Positions 27,124 to 34,559 of a stretch of 37,413 bases of DNA are shown here, piece after piece. The notes under the pieces are model-generated. The model saw only the letters and a program-made list of their open reading frames with translations, ran no database searches and had not been told where the DNA came from. The translations under genes were made by a program, and so were the position numbers. The stretch lies in NCBI GenBank assembly GCA_903822055.1, contig CAIJNR010000058.1, forward strand, positions 1-37,413, given 5' to 3'. The stretch comes from an uncultured Francisellaceae bacterium (GTDB lineage: Bacteria; Pseudomonadota; Gammaproteobacteria; UBA6186; Azoamicaceae). Each line of letters opens with the position of its first letter. The stretch's first letter is position 1.

Positions 27124-28258
27124 TTTTTTATTAGCAGACGAACCCATACGCTTTACTGCAGAAACGTTAGATCGGTTATTATTACATTGCGCATCATTGG
27201 AGGCTTCTGATATCACTTTTCAATCTAATGCATCTGTTCTAACTGAAGTTCATGGTAGGTTATATAAAGTTACTAAAAGAAAAATTACCAATACTGAGGT
27301 TGGTGATTTATTAAATATCATTTATGGCGCTAATGGTACCACTCAGATCTATAGTGGTACAGACGTAGACACTCATTACGAAATTCGCCCATCACGTACT
27401 ACAAGATTTCGTTTTAGGGTGAATGCAACTGGTTGTCAAATTGAAGGCCATGATGGCATCCAAATAACACTACGTACCATTCCTACTAGTCCACCAGACA
27501 TTACCACTTTAAATTTAGAACAAGAAATTATTGATAATATGGCTCCATTCCAAGGAACTGTAGTTATAACAGGTTCTACTGGATCTGGAAAAAGTACCTT
27601 ACTAGCATCTATTATTAAAAATTTATTAGAAGAACCAGATGGTAACCGTAAAATGCTTACCTACGAAGCACCTATCGAGTTTGTATATGATACGGTTGAA
27701 GCACCTACCTCATTAATGAGCCAATCAGAAATACCTAAGCACCTCCCTACTTTTGCAGCAGGAGTAAGAAATGCATTGCGCCGTAAGCCACGATTAATTT
27801 TAGTAGGTGAAGCTCGTGATCAAGAAACTATTGCAGCAGTAATAGATGCAGCCCTTACTGGTCACCCAGTTTACACTACCGTACATAGTAATGGAGTCGC
27901 AGACGCGATACGACGCATGATTTCTACTTTTCCTGCCGATGAACGCCATGGTAGATCGCTAGATATATTAGAAACTATGCGATTAATTGTTTGGCAAAAA
28001 TTAGCTCCAAGTACTGATGGAAAACGAGTTGCTCTACGAGAATTTTTAGTGTTTAACGATAAAATCAGAGATATTCTGCTCACAACAGATATAAATGAGT
28101 TAGCACAAACCACTAGGAAATTATTAAAAGAATTTGGTCAACCTATGTTGGTCGATGCTACTAAAAAATTTCAAGCTGGCATTTTACCTGAAAGAGAATA
28201 TAAAATTATAGTACACCAATCAGAAATGTTAGATAAAGATTTAGGGTTAATAAAATAA
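27116..28258 (+). CDS. dotB: Dot/Icm secretion ATPase DotB
   Basis: DotB is a hexameric cytoplasmic ATPase of the PilT/VirB11 class that energises the type IVB machine and docks on DotO. The start at 27116 (MSDFLLADEP) overlaps the dotC stop and gives 380 aa, close to Legionella DotB (377). The N-terminal PAS-like domain (ASLEASDITFQSNASV) precedes Walker A GSTGSGKS at about residues 153-160. The Asp box segment is KMLTYEAPIEFVYD, Walker B is RLILVGEARDQETI, and the His box is TGHPVYTTVHSNGVADAIRR. All catalytic motifs are present. An in-frame ATG at 27083 lies inside dotC and is unlikely. IcmT follows after 9 bp. Confidence 0.96.
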   Translation: MSDFLLADEPIRFTAETLDRLLLHCASLEASDITFQSNASVLTEVHGRLYKVTKRKITNTEVGDLLNIIYGANGTTQIYSGTDVDTHYEIRPSRTTRFRFRVNATGCQIEGHDGIQITLRTIPTSPPDITTLNLEQEIIDNMAPFQGTVVITGSTGSGKSTLLASIIKNLLEEPDGNRKMLTYEAPIEFVYDTVEAPTSLMSQSEIPKHLPTFAAGVRNALRRKPRLILVGEARDQETIAAVIDAALTGHPVYTTVHSNGVADAIRRMISTFPADERHGRSLDILETMRLIVWQKLAPSTDGKRVALREFLVFNDKIRDILLTTDINELAQTTRKLLKEFGQPMLVDATKKFQAGILPEREYKIIVHQSEMLDKDLGLIK

Positions 28259-28267
28259 AGGATTTAT

Positions 28268-28522
28268 ATGGAATCATCTGATGCACATTGGCGCGATAGT
28301 GCTAGACAAGCGCGATTTTTTTTCGTTGATGCGTATGCCGCATTTCCGATATTACTAACGCTACTTCATATTAAATTATGGACCATTTTAATGGCTATTG
28401 GATTTATGGTATTTTTTGCCATATTAGAACGTTTTAAGTTTACTGTTCCAGTATTTTTTAGATGGTTAAGAGCTTTTATGGCTGGACCTATAAAATTAGC
28501 CAGACCTTGGTGGAGAGAATAA
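28268..28522 (+). CDS. icmT: Dot/Icm inner-membrane protein IcmT
   Basis: IcmT is a small inner-membrane protein needed for Dot/Icm function and, in Legionella, for pore-mediated egress. The 84-aa protein is nearly colinear with Legionella IcmT (86 aa): SDAHWRDSARQARFFFVDAY then AAFPILLTLLHIKLWT, a membrane helix, and FFRWLRAFMAGPIKLARPWW at the end. In Legionella icmT stands beside icmS; here it follows dotB in the rightward unit while icmS leads the leftward unit. It starts 9 bp after dotB with AAGGA upstream. Confidence 0.95.
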   Translation: MESSDAHWRDSARQARFFFVDAYAAFPILLTLLHIKLWTILMAIGFMVFFAILERFKFTVPVFFRWLRAFMAGPIKLARPWWRE

Positions 28523-28528
28523 AAATAC

Positions 28529-28750
28529 ATGCCTAAAGAATATATAACTAAAAAAGCCACCGATGTAATACATTTACGTAATTTTTATAGAATACTCATA
28601 AAGTTACTTTGTATTTTTTATATGATAATGGCTGTATTTATTGTTCAAATATTTATTTATAATTTTTATTTAACTAAAAATGATTATTTTGTAGTTACAA
28701 CTTTTGGAAAATTAATCGGGATTGATCCACAATCTAAAGCAAATCAATAA
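28529..28750 (+). CDS. DotJ (IcmM)-like small membrane protein
   Basis: This 73-aa protein has one membrane helix (LLCIFYMIMAVFIVQIFIY) preceded by LRNFYRILIK and followed by DYFVVTTFGKLIGIDP. That pattern, RNxFYR - helix - YFxTTxxGKLI, is shared by DotI (IcmL) and its shorter paralogue DotJ (IcmM), which form an inner-membrane complex. The absence of the DotI periplasmic domain favours DotJ; Legionella DotJ is about 94 aa. A truncated dotI cannot be excluded, because the next 460 bp hold no gene but do hold an inverted-repeat pair. It starts 6 bp after icmT and is probably the last gene of the rightward unit. Confidence 0.62.
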   Translation: MPKEYITKKATDVIHLRNFYRILIKLLCIFYMIMAVFIVQIFIYNFYLTKNDYFVVTTFGKLIGIDPQSKANQ

Positions 28751-28765
28751 AATCAGAAAAGAAAA

Positions 28766-29021
28766 CATCCACCCGGTGCTACGCACCGACCTCCTTCGAA
28801 GACGAAGGAGGTGATCGTCTATAACAAAAACGCTATTAAGCTTTTGTATGTTTGATAGAGATAATTACTTTGCATATTTATGGATCTATTCTATGTATTA
28901 AGGTTCAATAATAATGACGTATAAAATGTAGTTACTATTATTAGTAAAACCATATTGAATTTATTAAGACAATCACCTCCTTCGCCTTCGAAGGAGGTCG
29001 GTGCGTAGCACCGGGTGGATG
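28766..29021. repeat. Pair of 50-bp inverted repeats with a 156-bp spacer
   Basis: The copy at 28766-28815 and the inverted copy at 28972-29021 differ at one position. Each folds into two hairpins; in the left copy these are 28774-28788 (cggtgc/gcaccg) and 28789-28812 (acctccttcg/cgaaggaggt). The spacer has no credible ORF. It resembles a small non-autonomous element bounded by structured ends, or a pair of REP-like sequences. The rest of the 28751-29213 gap is AT-rich and presumably holds the rhlE promoter and leader. Confidence 0.88.
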
Positions 29022-29213
29022 CTTTCTTTGGCATTTAGACGCGTTTGCCCTACTAAATAAAACATAATTTTGCTTTACAAGTCATTTACTGGTATTATGG
29101 GCCTCTTTTTAAAAAAACTCTTCATATTTAAAGGCTTGTAAATTTTATTATATTTGGTGGCCTTTTTTATGTTTTCTTAGGTCATTAATTATAAATTTAT
29201 AAGGTATAACAAT

Positions 29214-30491
29214 ATGAGTACAACAGATACTTTTCATAGTATGAATTTACCACCAGTGCTATTACAAACATTGGATAACTTAAAGTATACAATACCAACT
29301 CCAATTCAATCTAAAACACTGCCTATTGCATTAAATAATGGCGATATTTTGGGTTCTGCCCAAACTGGAACCGGCAAAACACTTGCCTTTACTCTTCCAT
29401 TAATTGCACATCTTTTAAATAACCCAGCAGGCTCAGCATTAGTTTTAACTCCAACAAGAGAGTTGGCTCAACAAGTAATTGCTGTTGTTAAACAATTATT
29501 AGGTTATAAATCAGCAATAAGATCAGCATTGTTAATAGGTGGAGAACCTATTTTTAAACAATTGTCTCAACTTAAATCTAATCCAAAAATTATAGTAGGG
29601 ACTCCTGGTCGAGTTATTGATCATTTATCACGTAGAACCTTAAAACCTGGTTTTACATTTTTAGTATTAGATGAAACAGATCGTATGTTTGATATGGGAT
29701 TTGGAATACAGTTAGAAAAAATTATTAGTCAGCTTCCAAAAACCCGCCAAACGCTAATGTTTTCTGCTACAGTACCTACAAACATAGAAAAATTAGCCGC
29801 AAAATACTTAATTCAACCAAAACGTATTTCTATAGATCCAGTGGTTACTTTTGTTGCGAAACTAAAAGAAGAAACCATAAAAGTTAAAGAATCAGAAAAA
29901 TTTTCTAACCTTTTAGTGCAGTTAGAGAAACGAGCAGGATCAGTTATTATATTCGTTAAAACCAAACATGGTGCAGAACATTTATCTAATGATTTGTGCA
30001 AAAAAAATCATAATGCATCAGCTATGCATGGGGATTTAAAACAATCCAAACGTTCTAGGGTAATGAGTGATTTTCGTAATGGACATTATCAAATTATGGT
30101 AGCTACAGATATTGCAGCTCGTGGATTAGACGTTCCGCACATTCAGCATGTTATTAATTATGACTTACCAAATTGCCCAGAAGACTATATACATAGAGTT
30201 GGCAGAACAGCCAGAGCTGGAGCCGAAGGATCTGCTTTAAATTTAGTATCTTCTCAAGATCAAGCAAAATGGAGTGCTATACAAAGATTTATTTCTCCAG
30301 AAAAATATCCTGCTAAACAACATTCTTTTGGATCTAATAATAACAAACCTAATAATACTAATAGCAATAGTCAGTTTAGCAAGAAAAAACGCTACGGTAA
30401 TCCAACTAATAATGACAGATTTGGTTTTGATAAAAAGAAAAAATTCTTCGGCAAGTTCAAGCCTAGTTATGGTGCTGAAGCTGCTCGTTAA
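29214..30491 (+). CDS. DEAD-box RNA helicase, RhlE-like
   Basis: This 425-aa cytoplasmic ATP-dependent RNA helicase acts in RNA decay, ribosome assembly or cold adaptation. The Q-motif region starts it (FHSMNLPPVLLQTLDNLKYT, then PTPIQ). Motif I is SAQTGTGKT, Ia is LTPTRELAQQ, and Ib is GTPGRVIDH. Motif II reads VLDETDRMFDMGFG, with DETD in place of DEAD, and motif III is FSATVP. The second RecA domain carries IIFVKTKHGAEHLSNDL, VATDIAARGLDVPHIQHVIN and HRVGRTARAG. A basic Asn/Lys-rich tail (about residues 375-425) probably binds RNA. RhlE fits length and tail best. The RNase T gene follows within 45 bp, making a plausible RNA-processing pair. Confidence 0.92.
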   Translation: MSTTDTFHSMNLPPVLLQTLDNLKYTIPTPIQSKTLPIALNNGDILGSAQTGTGKTLAFTLPLIAHLLNNPAGSALVLTPTRELAQQVIAVVKQLLGYKSAIRSALLIGGEPIFKQLSQLKSNPKIIVGTPGRVIDHLSRRTLKPGFTFLVLDETDRMFDMGFGIQLEKIISQLPKTRQTLMFSATVPTNIEKLAAKYLIQPKRISIDPVVTFVAKLKEETIKVKESEKFSNLLVQLEKRAGSVIIFVKTKHGAEHLSNDLCKKNHNASAMHGDLKQSKRSRVMSDFRNGHYQIMVATDIAARGLDVPHIQHVINYDLPNCPEDYIHRVGRTARAGAEGSALNLVSSQDQAKWSAIQRFISPEKYPAKQHSFGSNNNKPNNTNSNSQFSKKKRYGNPTNNDRFGFDKKKKFFGKFKPSYGAEAAR

Positions 30492-30535
30492 TTTTTATTT
30501 GATCAAAAAAATGGTATTCTTAGAAAGACGTGATA

Positions 30536-31171
30536 ATGACAAATGCAATAACAAATAAGTCCCCTATTAAAACTATAGCAAGACGCTTTAGGGGATTTTA
30601 TCCAATTGTAATAGATGTAGAAACTGGTGGTTTAAATCCTATTAGCGATGCATTATTAGAAATTGCAGCATTACCTCTAGAAATGCAAGACAATGGTACT
30701 TTAGTTCCTGGGGAGTTAAAACATTTTCACGTTATACCGTTCGAAGGTTCTAATATTTCTAAAGATAGTTTGGAAATTAATCAAATAGATCCAACTCATC
30801 CATTTAGGTTTGCGGTTACAGAACTCGATGCCTTACAAGAATTATTTAGTTTTGTAGAAGATTTAAGAAAAAAAGCTCATTGCACTAGGTGTGTATTAGT
30901 AGGACATAATTCTTGGTTTGATTTGCATTTTTTAAATTCAGCAATCAAGCGCTGCAATCTAAAAAGTCCTTTTCATGCATTTACTAGTTTTGATACTGCT
31001 ACATTAAGTGCAATTTTTTATGGGCAAACAGCACTAGCTCAAGCTGCTCGTCGAGCAAAAATTTCTTTTGATCCTAAACAACACCACTCTGCTATTTATG
31101 ATGCAGAAAAAACCGCAGAATTGTTTTGCAAAATTGCTAATTCCTGGTTACAAATGTCGTCTAGGTTTTAA
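30536..31171 (+). CDS. rnt: Ribonuclease T
   Basis: RNase T is a DEDD-family 3'-5' exoribonuclease that trims tRNA and other stable RNAs and removes the CCA end. It aligns well with E. coli RNase T: RFRGFYPIVIDVETGGLNPI (first acidic motif DVET), ALLEIAALPLEM, NQIDPTHPFR, LVGHNSWFDLHFLNSAIKRC (second motif), FTSFDTATLSAIFYGQTALA, and HHSAIYDAEKTAELFCKIAN (third motif, His and Asp). Length of about 211 aa is near the E. coli 215. ATG 30536 is used; GTG 30530 in frame would add two residues. It lies just after the helicase gene on the same strand. Confidence 0.96.
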   Translation: MTNAITNKSPIKTIARRFRGFYPIVIDVETGGLNPISDALLEIAALPLEMQDNGTLVPGELKHFHVIPFEGSNISKDSLEINQIDPTHPFRFAVTELDALQELFSFVEDLRKKAHCTRCVLVGHNSWFDLHFLNSAIKRCNLKSPFHAFTSFDTATLSAIFYGQTALAQAARRAKISFDPKQHHSAIYDAEKTAELFCKIANSWLQMSSRF

Positions 31172-31245
31172 TTGAATCATCTGTTAATCCCTTTACATTA
31201 ATCAACAAATTGTACAAAATCTTCTCGGCTTTTTAGTGATCTAGA

Positions 31246-31689
31246 TCATAACCACTTTCTCATCTTAAGAAGCTTAAGGTGTGGTATAGTATTTGAACTA
31301 AAGTAACCTCCTTCAGACACATAGCAATTTTTGAGATAAAAATTAACCGCGGTATCTCGCGCATAACAATAAATGGAGTGAAATTCATGTTCTTTAGCAT
31401 AATTTTCGCAAAATTCAACCATTCTTGAGCCTATACCAACACTTTGCAAACCAGAGTTTACTGCAACGCGCTGCATCTTACATTCATTAACTTTTGGTAC
31501 AAGCACTGCGGTACTTATAATTTCATTCCTATTAAAACCGGCGATGTGGATATGATCTTTTTCTTTTTCTGCTTCTTCAGGAGCACAGACAAACCCTAAT
31601 GGTTTACGCAAAACCTCTTCACGTAATTTTATAGCCTTATAATACTCTAGGCTATTATGGCTAACAATTTTGAAAACAATCCCAATCAT
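31246..31689 (-). CDS. GNAT-family N-acetyltransferase
   Basis: This 147-aa protein has the GCN5-related acetyltransferase fold. The acetyl-CoA pyrophosphate loop is LQSVGIGSRMVEFCENYAKE after the beta-strand KMQRVAVN. The C-terminal part (IYCYARDTAVNFYLKNCYVS EGGYF) fits the last helix and strand of the fold. The N-terminal LREEVLRKPLGF pattern is like ElaA/YjcF-type members. Substrate is not predictable. It is convergent with rnt and lies beside mobile-element debris, so it may be a recent acquisition. The genes to its left and right show no functional link. Confidence 0.85.
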   Translation of the reverse strand: MIGIVFKIVSHNSLEYYKAIKLREEVLRKPLGFVCAPEEAEKEKDHIHIAGFNRNEIISTAVLVPKVNECKMQRVAVNSGLQSVGIGSRMVEFCENYAKEHEFHSIYCYARDTAVNFYLKNCYVSEGGYFSSNTIPHLKLLKMRKWL

Positions 31690-31799
31690 TTTTTGTTTAA
31701 CACTCCAATCTAAATCGATTGATCAATACTTAATATTACTCTCATTAATCCGTTAATCCGACAATTAAAATAGCAATTAAAAATATCACTTGTTTTTTT

Positions 31800-32046
31800 T
31801 TAGACTTGAGTAGCAATTCTTGAATTAAAAATAGTAGCAATCATTTCTTTAGTTAATTCGGTATCTTCGATCGTATCATGCAGTATGCTTGTAACTAAAA
31901 CATCTGTTGTAAAACGAAAATCAGCAACTTTATAAGCTACCTCTATTGGATGCGAATAATATAGTTCACCTGATTGTCGTCTTTGAGTCCCGTGATATTT
32001 TTTTGCAATGTTCAAACTTGGATTCCCAGCAATATAAATCTTTCAT
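31800..32046 (-). pseudogene. Truncated, frameshifted SpoT-like (p)ppGpp hydrolase HD fragment
   Basis: The clean part (31800-32015, 71 codons from a TTG) reads AKKYHGTQRRQSGELYYSHP then IEVAYKVADFRF and LVTSILHDTIEDTELTKEMI. This is the start of the HD hydrolase domain of RelA/SpoT enzymes, with metal-binding His in YYSHP and the HD pair. A stop follows soon after (RIATQV). Upstream, in another frame, an ATG at 32046 encodes MKDLYCWESKFEHC, which looks like the N-terminus of the same kind of gene, so a frameshift or deletion joins the two. The RQSGExYYSHPxEVAY wording is like the small spoT paralogues of Rickettsia. No synthetase domain exists. It is probably a dead horizontally acquired fragment. 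Confidence 0.75.
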
Positions 32047-32072
32047 AACATTACAATCAGAGAAAAATAATT

Positions 32073-32255
32073 TTAGTGGTTGCACTCATGTTGACTATCT
32101 AATCTTTTCACTTCTTCTCTAGATAATCCTGTACATTTTGCAATTATACTACAACAGATGCCTTCTTTTAACATATTCAATGCCACATCTTTAACTTTTG
32201 CCTGCTCTGCTTTCCTAATGTCACTTTCTTCCCAGTTCGTAGTTAATGTGCTCAT
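32073..32255 (-). CDS. 60-aa Rpn-tail-like small protein
   Basis: The protein is charged and helical at first (ESDIRKAEQAKVKDVALNML), then has a short helix-turn-helix-like end (IIAKCTGLSREEVKRL). This resembles the C-terminal tail of Rpn/PD-(D/E)XK transposase-like proteins, where a helix precedes ALxMLxxGxxxxxIxxxTGLSxEEI. The nuclease domain is absent. A strong AAGGAG lies 6 nt before the ATG, so the ORF may be expressed as a standalone peptide. Otherwise it is a remnant like that at 3558. It could bind DNA, but this is not shown. Confidence 0.5.
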   Translation of the reverse strand: MSTLTTNWEESDIRKAEQAKVKDVALNMLKEGICCSIIAKCTGLSREEVKRLDSQHECNH

Positions 32256-32396
32256 AATTTTCTCCTTGAAATAACTAAAATTATTGAATTTAATAATTAA
32301 TTGGCGCGAATTATTTGAAAATCTTTATAATAATATTTATCTTATACTATCACAAAGTCTTTTTCTATCAATCCTACCATAAGGTTAGGATTATTA

Positions 32397-32438
32397 TTTA
32401 AAGTAAGGGTGAGGACAGTGCCTCACCCTTACTTTAAA
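32397..32438 (-). terminator. Hairpin terminator after hsp20
   Basis: An 18-bp perfect stem (32397-32414 with 32421-32438, tttaaagtaagggtgagg and its complement) and a 6-nt loop begin 1 nt beyond the hsp20 stop. The T-run on the transcribed strand lies mostly within the stem end (CTTACTTTAAAT), so it is a strong hairpin with a weak tract. It may also protect the mRNA 3' end. Confidence 0.75.
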
Positions 32439-32439
32439 A

Positions 32440-32889
32440 TTAATTCACATCTTGTACTGTAATTTTTTTAGGAACATGACGTTCCTTTTTAGGTATAATA
32501 ATTTCTAATACTCCATGTTTACTATTTGCTTTAATAGCCTCACCGTTTACATGATCAGGTAAAGTAAATTGTCTATAAAAAGAACCTGAAAACCTCTCTA
32601 TTCTAGAATAATTTTCTTCCTTAACATTACGTTCTAGTGTGCGTATACCTTTAATAGTTAAGACATTGTTTTCCATAGATATTTCTATCTCTTTAGGGTT
32701 AATGCCAGGTAAATCTGCATTAATAATAAATTGTTCAGCCTCTTCTTTAATATCAACTCTCGGTGACAATTGATTGGTTTCTTGATTAGAAAGATCACCT
32801 AAAGACGGATCGCGTTCGAATAATTGATTAACCTCTCCATGAATATCACGTAAAATAGACCATGGATTATATTTTACTATTGATGCCAT
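32440..32889 (-). CDS. Small heat shock protein Hsp20
   Basis: This 149-aa ATP-independent holdase of the alpha-crystallin family keeps unfolding proteins soluble in the cytoplasm. The class A-like N-terminus (SIVKYNPWSILRDIHGEVNQ LFERDP) precedes the alpha-crystallin domain: PRVDIKEEAEQFIINADLPG, NPKEIEISMENNVLTIKG, and RFSGSFYRQFTLPDHVNGEA. The consensus GVLEIIIPK closes the domain, and a short KKITVQDVN tail follows. A very strong AGGAGGG (32897-32903) sits 7 nt before the ATG, suggesting high expression. A strong hairpin follows the stop, so it is probably a single-gene unit. I see no convincing heat-shock promoter. Confidence 0.95.
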   Translation of the reverse strand: MASIVKYNPWSILRDIHGEVNQLFERDPSLGDLSNQETNQLSPRVDIKEEAEQFIINADLPGINPKEIEISMENNVLTIKGIRTLERNVKEENYSRIERFSGSFYRQFTLPDHVNGEAIKANSKHGVLEIIIPKKERHVPKKITVQDVN

Positions 32890-33028
32890 ATTATAGCCCT
32901 CCTAATTATGTTTTTAACCAAAATTAATATAAATAATATGCTTCATAAAAATATAAATAATATCTAAATTGTAATTTTCAAGGAGAATAATTTTAACAAT
33001 AGCGTGTATGTTGGTTATACAACCTTTT

Positions 33029-34369
33029 CTACAGATGCATTTTTGGTTTAGAGGATGAAGCAACAAAATCCTGTAAGGTTAAGTTTTCAAGATCTTCTAA
33101 TCTATCAGAGCTTAAACCATTACTAGAGATAGACTGATTTAGGATACTATTTCTTGGACTATTGAAATTTAATGCATCATCATCTGCGATTACCTGCATT
33201 ACTGATTCATTGCTGAGCTCATTACTATTCTGAGTTAATGCATTGTGAATGCGGTGTTGCCATAAAAGAGTAGAAACACTTTGATTCCTAGTGATCCGTT
33301 GTAACTTCTCTTGGTATTTTGCTTTAATAAAAGATAAGGGTTTTCTATAGAAAGGATCCATTATATAGGTATGTTTTTTTAACGTGCGTAAAATAGGATT
33401 ATTTTTTACACTATCCAAAGCATGAAGACACCACCCTACACTATATAGATCTGAATTTTTACCAACAAATCCATAGCCTTTGCTAGCCCAAAAAGTAATT
33501 GCTTTTAGCATTTCATATGAAAAATATGATCTGTGTTGATGTTTTTGTAATTGAGGTATGATTTTAGTTGATACTTGTTTATAATCACATTCTGGTGGAA
33601 CATAGCTTTTTTTAGTAAAACAATAATCTAATATTGAATACATTTTAACCCCATCTTGCAATCTACCAGATGAACCAAAATCTATTAAATTAATTTCTAT
33701 TTCTCCATCAGGTGTTTTGTCTATTAAAATATTATTAAAACTAAGATCTCCATGAACGATATTCAAATCATGAAGAACTGCTAATTTTTCTAATACTTTT
33801 ATAAAAATCTGCAACGTTTTTTCTGTAGTTGCTGCATACTTGTCGAAATATTCGAACAATGTTATTCCATGGAAAAAATCACTAAAAATATAAAATTTAA
33901 AATTATATTTTATAGATTTATACTTTTCTTTTGTTTCATGCTTGTTTTTCCAACCTGGATCTGAATTTGTTAATTGTTGCCACGCAGTATTATTCCACCA
34001 TCTATATGCAGTAGCATGCAGTTGGTGTAATTGATCAAGCACGTATAGTTCTTCGTGCAAACCACTATTAGAATAATCATCTGTATTATTTAAAATAAGC
34101 AACTGTACTTTAACAGCCGCTATTTCTCCAGTATGCATATTCTTAGCAACTTTTACTTTACCACACGAACCTGTCCCAATAGTCTTGTTAGATATAGCAA
34201 ATAATCCTTTGTGGGTGCATATGAAAGAATATGGGATTTTCGAGTGTTTTTTGGAATACTTATTAATTGTCGGATTATTTTCAAGATATAACATAGCTGA
34301 AGCAACATCGTTTTTAGACAACGTTGCAAATAATTGTTCTGTATTTAATGAAGTATAATATCCGGGCAT
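33029..34369 (-). CDS. Eukaryotic-like Ser/Thr protein kinase, candidate Dot/Icm effector
   Basis: This 446-aa soluble protein has a complete protein-kinase core. The Gly-rich loop is TIGTGSCGKVKVA (about residues 64-75), the ATP-binding Lys is in AAVKVQLL (about 87), the catalytic loop is IVHGDLSFNNILID (Asp208, Asn213), and the metal site is LIDFGSSG (Asp230). SDLYSVGWCLHALD fits the subdomain IX helix. HRD reads HGD, common in lipopolysaccharide-kinase-like and many bacterial kinases. No membrane helix or PASTA domain is present, unlike housekeeping bacterial Hanks kinases. The C-terminal ~90 residues are Asn/Ser-rich, perhaps carrying a secretion signal. In a Dot/Icm organism such stand-alone kinases are often injected effectors (LegK-type in Legionella); translocation is inference. 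It is divergent from the 327-aa ORF. Confidence 0.85.
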   Translation of the reverse strand: MPGYYTSLNTEQLFATLSKNDVASAMLYLENNPTINKYSKKHSKIPYSFICTHKGLFAISNKTIGTGSCGKVKVAKNMHTGEIAAVKVQLLILNNTDDYSNSGLHEELYVLDQLHQLHATAYRWWNNTAWQQLTNSDPGWKNKHETKEKYKSIKYNFKFYIFSDFFHGITLFEYFDKYAATTEKTLQIFIKVLEKLAVLHDLNIVHGDLSFNNILIDKTPDGEIEINLIDFGSSGRLQDGVKMYSILDYCFTKKSYVPPECDYKQVSTKIIPQLQKHQHRSYFSYEMLKAITFWASKGYGFVGKNSDLYSVGWCLHALDSVKNNPILRTLKKHTYIMDPFYRKPLSFIKAKYQEKLQRITRNQSVSTLLWQHRIHNALTQNSNELSNESVMQVIADDDALNFNSPRNSILNQSISSNGLSSDRLEDLENLTLQDFVASSSKPKMHL

Positions 34370-34559
34370 AAAGTTTTATATAATTATGAAAAAATTAATA
34401 GTTATATAAAAGTTGAACACTATAAATAAAAAAATTATATAAAGCAAGTAGATGCACGCAGATTATTGGCTAATCACCTAACGGAATGAACTTATTTACA
34501 AAAAACACGTCTATTTATGTGGGTATAATTATTTTTTATACATAATAACGAGGTTATAT

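Noticed and set aside
28816..28971. Small gene inside the 50-bp inverted-repeat pair
   Set aside because: The longest ATG frames are about 14 codons with no ribosome site.
28972..28982. Match to the 16S rRNA 3' end suggesting an rRNA fragment
   Set aside because: Only about 11 nt match and they are part of a hairpin repeat; no other rRNA sequence is present.
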